From Voacanga thouarsii (lineage: Eukaryota; Streptophyta; Magnoliopsida; Gentianales; Apocynaceae), in assembly GCA_026120185.1 (NCBI GenBank), contig JANUWF010002024.1, positions 1,550,001 through 1,614,000 on the forward strand: a DNA stretch of 64,000 nt, read 5' to 3'. Under the pieces are notes generated by a model, which was not told where the DNA came from, made no database searches, and worked only from the letters and a program-made list of their open reading frames with translations. The position numbers and the translations under genes are program-made. Positions 56,872 through 64,000 of the stretch are shown here, one piece after another (position 1 is the stretch's first letter; each line of letters opens with the position of its first letter).

Positions 56872-59800
56872 GTGAAAGCTAAGGTATTCACTCTCAACAG
56901 AGAGGAGGTTAGAACCAATGCAGCAGTAGTGGAAGGTACGTTTACTATCCAAGGACGTTCCGTTAATGCATTGATAGACCATGGATCTACTCATTCCTAT
57001 TTAAACAAGAACTGTACATGTTATTTGGGTTGGGATGGAGTAGAGCTACCTTTTATCTTATTGGTGAGTACACCTTTGGGGAAGATGGTGCAAGCAGATC
57101 GGTATGTGCGGAATTGTAAAATTGATTTGGGGAGAGAAAGCTTGGAGGGAGATTTGACAGTGTTGGATGTTGAGGATTATGATTTGATATTAGGAATGGA
57201 TTGGCTAGTGAAGCATGGGGCTAGGGTAGACTGTAAGAATAAATCGGTTCAGTTCATTAGACCGGGGTGTGATGTGTTGGAATTCAACGGTAAGAGAGTA
57301 AAGGAATTGAAGTATCTGATAGTTGGGGCTAAGGCCCGAAAATTATTGAAGCAAGGATGTCAAGGATATTTGGCTTATGTGATAAACAAGCTGAAGGACC
57401 AGTGCACTTTGGAGGATACCGAAGTAGTAAAGGATTTTCCCGATGTGTTCCCCGCTGAACTCACTCCTCTACCTCCTAGCCGAGAAGTTGAATTTACTAT
57501 TGACCTAGTTCTAGGAGTGGAACTGGTTTCCTGAACTCCATATCGGATGGCATCAGCAGAGCCGAAAGAACTGAAGGAGCAGTTAGAAGAGTTAGTGAAG
57601 CAAGACTATATCAGACCTAGCACGTCGCCCTGGGGAGCACCTATGCTGTTTGTGAAGAAGAAGGATGGGACTCTGAGACTATGTATCAACTACCGGGGCT
57701 TGAACAACCTGACGATTAAGAATAAGTATCCCCTACTACTGATTGATGAGCTATTCGACCAGTTACAAGGATCCAGTTGCTACTCTAAACTAGACCTGAG
57801 GCAAAGGTGCTATCAAGTGAGGATAAAAGAGGAGGATATCCCCAATACGGCCTTCAACACCAGATACGGACATTATAAGTTCGTGGTAATGCCATTCGGG
57901 GTAACTAACGCTCCAGCAGTATTTATGAATTTGATGTATCGAGTGTTCCGACCTTATTTGGACAAGTTCGTAGTGGTTTTTATTGACGACATCCTAATTT
58001 ATTCCAAGAGTCCGGAGGAGCATACAGAACATCTGAAGATGGTATTAGAGAAACTACGGGAGCACAAGTTTTTTGCCAAGTTTAGCAAGTGTGAATTTTG
58101 GCTGGATAGTGTGTGGCATTTCTTGGCCACGTGGTGACCAAGGATGGAATCAAAGTAGACCTAGCGAAGGTTGAAGCAATTTCGGACTGGAAGCAACCGA
58201 AGTACATCACCGAGATTCGAAGCTTCTTGAGATTAGCTAGTTACTACAGGAGGTTCATCAAAGGATTTTCAATGCTCGCATCGCCTATGACCTGATTGCT
58301 GAGGAAAGACGTACCATTTATTTGGAGTGAGAAATATGAGAAGAGTTTTCAAGAGCTAAAGCGAAGATTGATGACAGCACCAGTATTGAGTCTGCCAGAG
58401 GGAGATAAGCCTTACGCACTGTATACTGATGCTTCAAAAGAAGGTATAGGAGTTGTATTGATGCAAGACTGGAAGGTGATTGCCTATGCTTCTCGGAAGT
58501 TGAGACCTCATGAAGTCAATTACCCCACGCATGACCTAGAGTTGGCTGCTGTTGTGTTCGCTTTAAAGAAATGGCAATAATACCTATACGGAGCGGAATA
58601 TGAAGTAGTCACTGATCACAAAAGCCTGAAGTATATCTTCACCCAAAAGGATTTGAATCTGAGACAGCGAAGGTGGATGGAATTTTTGGAGGAGTACCGT
58701 TGCCCAATCAACTATCATCCCGGGAAGGCCAACGTTGTTGCTGATGCCCTGAGCAGAAAAGTTAGTATGGCCAGACTAAGAGTGCAAGAGATTCAAGTGG
58801 TTCAGGATGTGTTGGACAGAAAAACGGAAGTACAAGGGGAGAATATTGTTGTTAGCAACCTGAAGTTGGTACCAGATCTAAAGCGGGAAATTATTGAAGC
58901 CCAACAAAGTAATGCAGAATTTCAGCTTTTCAAGGACAAGGAGCTTAAATGGCAAGGCAGTGAATTTTAGCAAGACGAAGCGAGAGTTTTGTATTTTAGA
59001 GATCGGTTGTGTGTACCCGAAAAGCATCAATTGAAGGATAAAATTTTAGAAGAGGTGCACAAGAGCAAGTACGCCATTCATCCGGAGGAAGTTAAAATGT
59101 AGCAGGATCTAAAAAGGGCCTATTGGTGGCCCGGAATAAAGCGCGATGTGGTTAAATATATCTCGACATGCCTTACCTATCTGAAGGCCAAAGGGGAGCA
59201 CAAGAAGTTAGCAAGACTGTTGCAACTGTTACCAGTGCCTGAATGGAAGTAGGAAGAAGTGACCATGGACTTTGTTACCAGACTTCCTATGTCAAGGACC
59301 CAGAAGGACGCCATATGGATAGTAGTGGATCGACTGACCAAGTTAGCCTATTTCATACCAGTGAATGTAAGAGATTCCATGGAGAAGTTGGCTCAGACCT
59401 ATATGCGAGAAATAGTCCAACTGCATGGAGTGCCTTCAAGTATTGTATATAACCGAGACCCGAGGTTTATATCTCGATTTTGGGGCAAGTTTCAAGAATC
59501 AATAGGGTTGAGTCTGAAGTTCAGTACAACGGCACATCCGCAAACCGATGGGCAGTCAGAAAGGGTTATACAGATATTGGAAGATATGCTAAGAGCCTGT
59601 ATGTCAGATTTCATAGATAAATGGATCGAATGTGTGCCGTATGCGGAGTTGTAATATAATAACAGTTATCAGGCTTCGATTGGAATGGCTCCGTATGAGG
59701 CACTATATGGACGCAAGTGTCAGGTACCGCTATACTGGAGTTGGTCAGAAAATGGTCATATAAGCAAATCTGGAGAAGTCTGCGTTCAGGAAACGTTAGA

Positions 59801-60316
59801 CAAAATTAAGTTAATCAGGGAAAGGTTGAAAGCAGCCCAGAGCCGACAAAAGAGCTATGCAGACAACAGGCGGAGAGAGTTAGAGTTTCAGGTGGGAGAC
59901 AGTGTATTCCTGAGGTTGACACCGAATAGAGGAATCTTGAAGCATCTGAAAGGTGGAAAGCTAAATTCTAGGTACTTAGGACCATTTCCGATAAAGGAAA
60001 ATTTGGGCCGGTGGCGTACCGATTGGATTTACCGGATGGGTTGACAGGAATCCACAACGTGTTTCATGTATCGCAGCTGAAAAAGTACAATGCCGATTCC
60101 GGACATGTTTTGAATGATGAGCCATTGGTGTTGCAACCTGATCTAAGCTATGTGGACAAACCTATGCGAATATTGGACTGAAGTATCAGGACTCTCCGAA
60201 ACAAGCAGATACCGATGGAAAAAGTGCAGTGGGAGCATCATGGCACGCGAGATGCCACATAGGAAACAGAAGAATGGGTAAATTGGAAGTATCCCGATCT
60301 GAGATAGAGGTATGTC
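56872..60316 (+). pseudogene. Chromovirus pol: PR-RT-RNase H-IN-chromodomain, many stops
   Basis: Protease: ALIDHGSTHSYL near 56970 (D-H-G where D-S-G is usual). RT 57560-58130: [42 protein letters not shown] and an intact [12 protein letters not shown] frameshift near 58113 precedes FLGHVV. RNase H 58300-58760: [43 protein letters not shown]. Integrase 58975-59660: zinc-binding HHCC has its last Cys as Tyr; MDFVTRLP carries the first Asp, the second catalytic Asp is Asn (VYNRDPRF) and the Glu of DGQSERV remains. Stops lie at 57532, 58135, 58293, 58578, 58968, 59101, 59250 and 59652. It is non-functional. Confidence 0.9.
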
Positions 60317-60340
60317 TGAATTTCGGGACAAAATTCTCCT

Positions 60341-60352
60341 AAGGTAGGAGGA
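60341..60352 (+). other. Polypurine tract of the chromovirus
   Basis: AAGGTAGGAGGA lies immediately 5' of the 3' LTR start TGTGAAACCCC and would prime plus-strand synthesis. Confidence 0.75.
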
Positions 60353-60599
60353 TGTGAAACCCCAACTAAAACTAACCTTAGAGTAAGGGGGTCGGGATGC
60401 ATATCAGATTTTCTTGCATGCATAAATATATTTTTGAATGATTTTATGAGCTTTGGATTTATGATTTATAGTCTAGAAGGCTCAATTGTGCTTATTGAGT
60501 AGGAAGGGCAAAATGGTAATTTTGCTTGAAGTGAAAATAGGGAGATAGCTTGAGGATTAAATAGGAAAAATATTTGGGAGAGAAAATAAGAACAAGAGT

Positions 60600-60660
60600 T
60601 GTTGTGGTTTAGTGGTTAGAGCTTTAGAATTAATCCTTAAGGTCTTGAGTTCAAAACCCA
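60600..60660 (+). other. tRNA-like Pol III box pair, 3' LTR copy
   Basis: Almost identical to 50898-50957; one clear substitution (TTTGGAATT versus TTTAGAATT). Confidence 0.4.
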
Positions 60661-62250
60661 TAATTTAAGTTTTAGCATAATTAATTTTATTTTGTGTAGG
60701 GTGGATTATTTTTGGCCCTTGCATGCCATGAGAAGAAGTAGAAGTGTTGTCCTAGGGGAGACATGAAGGGAATGTCCTAATCTTATTCTTGTACCTTAAA
60801 AGAATTCTTAAAGGATCCATGTCTTTCTACTCTCTAGCTTACCTTAATTCTTTATCAATTAAGTTGTTCAATTTATTCAAAGCCATTTTTATTTCCAGAA
60901 AATCCAGCAAGGTTTATTATCCTTGGAATCTGGAAAATAACTCTTTGAGGAGAGAATTTTGACTGAAAATGGGGAAGGAGTTAAGGAAGGTTTCCAAGAG
61001 AATTAATCTCCATGGTTGAACCTTCAAACTCCACTCTATAAAGCGTTCATCTTTTTCATGTAGCAATCTGGAAATTTTCCAGCTTCTTGGTCAGTCCAAC
61101 TTTTGAAAACTTCAGCCATTTTTCTCACTCAAATGTGGCCAGAGAAATAGCCAATTTGTTCAGCTTGAAGACTGAAATCTTTGGCAAAAAATCGGACTGC
61201 ATAGAAGTTGTGCAAACCAGGAAAAATTCCTGGGCAAATTCGCAGCTTAGCAGGCCAAAAACAAGCTGTTTCTTCTAGCCTTCAAACCAGTGATTTACCC
61301 CTGTCTTTCCTCCATAAAGAAGGCTGGAAACTAGCCTTAAAGGACCCTCCAATACCTCTTCAAACCTTCTGTAAGTTGGCTGGAATATTGCAAAAAAATC
61401 TGCACAAAAATTCCAGTAAACCTCTCGAATGAACAACCAGAAATTCTAGCCTTGCACTCTCTTCAACCTTGTCCGAAACTCACTTCAATTTTCTGTAAAA
61501 CCAACCTTAGTCAGCCGTGAACTGAACTTCTACACCCCCTCCATTGATCTGCATGAAATGAACACCATAGCCACTCCTTAAATCACTCCTTCAATCACTA
61601 CAATCAAGCCTTCAATTGGAATTCAAAAATTCAGCAAATTACTCCATGAAAACTTCCATGGATTGAGCATCAAACAACCAGAAATTTCCTCCACCATAAC
61701 TCTCAGAATTTTGGCCACCCTATAGCTTCTTCAAACCTTATTCATCTCAACAAAACCCCAGCAAATCCAGTCGGCCATAGCAGCTCCAAGAACCTCCATC
61801 AACTAAGCAATTCTTACCATATTTTCTACCTTAATTCACTCCCTAAATTACTCATTTTGAATTTCAAACAACCAGCTTTCTCTCTTTTCCATAATTTGAA
61901 AATTTAATCAAAAGAAATCCCTAACCATTTGGCCAACCCCATTCCGCAAATTTCATCCAACTTTCTCTCCATTTCTCCAAGAACTCCAAGAACACCAAAA
62001 ACACACAACACCATTCTCCTAGCCTAAGACCACTTCAAACACCTCCAATCCCTTCCAAATTTTCTAGATCACATCTACTCACCCTCTAGAGTCCATTTCT
62101 GGATTTTGTAACATCAAACGTTGAAAATAAAATTCTGCTTACGGATCAAAACCAGAATTTTTCTTGAAGATTCAAGAACTCTCTCAAGGTAACCATGAAC
62201 GATTATGTTCATCTTCTTTCCTCTTCAATCTTTAATCTAATATACTAATA

Positions 62251-62291
62251 CTCTCTCTCTCTCTCTCTCTCCCTCTCTCTCTCTCTCTCTC
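62251..62291. repeat. (CT)n microsatellite in the 3' LTR
   Basis: About 41 bp of CT repeats with one CCC interruption, the counterpart of 52558-52626. Confidence 0.9.
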
Positions 62292-64000
62292 ATGGCCATT
62301 TCCTCTTCTTCCTTCTTGGTCGGATCAAGTCTTCCAAGCGTGTTGACTCTCTTGAGACTTCATCAAGATAGTCATCATTCGAGTATGTCTCCTTAACCCT
62401 CTCCTTAATTCTAAAATCATATCTCTTGGATGCTGTTAGGAAAGGATGGAATATGATTGGAGTTTGAGTATGTGTTCGTATGAAGGAGTTGGGATTGGAG
62501 CATGAGGATGTTTTGTCATGATTGAGTTTTATGATATTTTGTGGATTGTTGCATGTCTTTATGTCGTGAGTTAGTGTGAATGATTAAGATGATAGATATT
62601 ATGTCACCTTTGGTGAATAGGGTTTTATGTTCTTGTAGTTTTGTTGAAGCCATGAATATGATTATGCTTAGCGAAGTTTGGATCGTGTGATGATAGATAT
62701 GGATTTAAGCCTTTATTCATGAGTTGAATGGTTTGATGATTGGTGTTAGAGTTTATGTTCATGATTCTTGTTAGCCATGGGAAAAGAATGATCATGACTT
62801 TGTTGATCCTAAACTATTTAAGTTAGCCAATTTTATTAATAAAAAATAATAGTATATTTTCTTCCAATGATTTTGAAAACCCTAAGAAGATTTGGAATTG
62901 GATTGTTATATGAAATAGTGAAATTTTAGCCAAATAAATGATATCTTTATTAAAAATAAAATAAATAAATATTATATATATAGTAATAATATTAACTAAA
63001 GCCTTTTATATAAATAATCATAATAGGTAAAATATTAATCTTATAAGTCCTATATTCATAAACACTATTAAAATTTATTTTTTATCTTTTAATCAAAATA
63101 TATTAAAATTTACTTATTAATAATTTTTATTTATCAATTATTTTCTAACTATTAATTATTAATAGTAATAATTTATTATTTTATCATCTAAGACTTAGGA
63201 CCCTTTATGAAATAAACCCTAATTTATTTATTAATAACAAAGATTATATTTGAACCTATAATTTATTAGAAACTACTTTTCAACCCCTAGTTATTTTCAT
63301 TCATCAAACTAGAATTATTTTATGAAACTCTTTTATAATCTAGTCTTAAAGCTTAGGACATTCGGGTCATGATTATAATAAGTTGAACTAGGATTATTTA
63401 TGGAAGCAATTATGGCTTGAGTTTAATTATGGCTTATATTTACCCCATGCGGGGTTAGGTTAGCTTTGGAAGATCTTTGAATTAGCTCAAGCAAAGGATC
63501 AGGTAAGCTCCTGCATAAAACTTATTTGCTGTAACAAGGTTATTATGGCAAGCTAAACACAGAGTGTATGGACACGCAATTTTGTAAAGGCAATTAAGGA
63601 CTGTTTCCTTTCATTTTCAATCAAACAGATCTTTTGAAAACCAAACAAGCAGTTTTGCTCAAACACTATACTCTTTCTAAAACCTAACTTTAGCACAAAT
63701 TTTAGAAACCCTTAATTGCTGTTTCCAAACAAAGTAATGTTTTATCAGTTTTCTCCCAAGTGGGACAATTAACGTTGAGTACTCAATAAGGGTAGGCTAG
63801 TAGTAGTTTTGAAGAGCAAGAGCGAGTCTTCTGGTAGGAGGCCATCTCCAGAAGATGAACTCAAGTTGGAGAAACAACAGTACTGCTTAGTCATGCCAGT
63901 CCGAGCTAGCAAGTTTCAGTCATGTGGACTGTGTGTTGCCGAAGTGGACAACTGATTTTGTTTGGGTATGGAGAAGGAGGAGTGTCTTGCCCGGTAGGCC

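Larger units (their letters stand above)
50650..64000 (+). mobile_element. Ty3/gypsy chromovirus (Tekay/Del clade), degenerate, running off the window
   Basis: The 5' LTR is 50650-54911. The interior (54912-60352) contains gag, protease, RT, RNase H, integrase and a C-terminal chromodomain-like region. The 3' LTR begins at 60353 and continues past 64000. A primer site for initiator tRNA-Met (54914-54925) and a purine tract (AAGGTAGGAGGA, 60341-60352) frame the interior. The left flank is CTTTT (50645-50649); the right duplication lies outside. It inserted into the RT region of the Tat/Athila fragment. Chromodomain-like residues WEHHG and EEWVNWKYPDL near 60230-60300 support the chromovirus call. 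Confidence 0.92.
60353..64000 (+). repeat. 3' LTR of the chromovirus, truncated by the window end
   Basis: The visible 3648 bp correspond to 50650 to about 54360 of the 5' LTR; about 550 bp are missing. It differs from its partner in the CT tract (62251-62291), which is shorter, and lacks the hairpin that follows it in the 5' LTR. Confidence 0.9.

Overview
This is nuclear DNA from a flowering plant, most likely a eudicot (rosid-like). Supporting signs are spliced genes with GT-AG introns, a coiled-coil NBS-LRR (CNL) resistance gene of the RPS2/RPS5 type, CACTA, copia, chromovirus, Tat/Athila and TRIM elements, AT-rich spacers and (CT)n microsatellites. Most of the window is transposable element, much of it nested. 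The only intact-looking host gene is one CNL on the minus strand at 26993-34328.

Region by region. 137-1426 (-): a three-exon pathogen-related-protein gene (SnoaL/NTF2-like family) broken by two frameshifts. 2110-2602 (+): a decayed GRF zinc-finger gene. 3443-4962: a copia solo LTR with perfect 5-bp target duplications. 4998-5067: a stray LRR fragment related to the CNL. 5087-6337: a non-autonomous CACTA element. 8326-10073: a solo LTR whose sister copy is at 45014-46722. 10119-25871: one long solo LTR (AAATA duplications), split by an 11.9-kb non-autonomous Tat/Athila-like element (11269-23164, TTTTA duplications). That element carries a reverse-oriented tandem TRIM (13292-14054), a copia solo LTR (14324-16151) and a 3.7-kb solo LTR (18035-21779).

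26993-34328 (-): the CNL gene. A large first exon encodes CC, NB-ARC and LRRs. Four phase-0 exons follow, each a variant of the same ~150-residue LRR cassette, giving about 1602 residues.

34329-38483 is AT-rich spacer with possible copia debris. 38484-about 41685 is a truncated copy of the Tat/Athila-like family. 41907-48375 is a complete copy (GTCTT duplications) that carries the second solo LTR and sits inside a short exon-like frame. 48950-50649 is a Tat/Athila LTR-pol fragment. 50650 to the window end is a Ty3/gypsy Tekay-type chromovirus with a 4.26-kb 5' LTR and a heavily mutated gag-pol; its 3' LTR runs off the window.

No operons, CRISPR arrays, rRNA or genuine tRNA genes were found. 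The genes do not form a pathway. The common themes are NLR exon duplication and layered retrotransposon insertion followed by LTR-LTR recombination. All family assignments come from reading motifs by eye; no database search was run.
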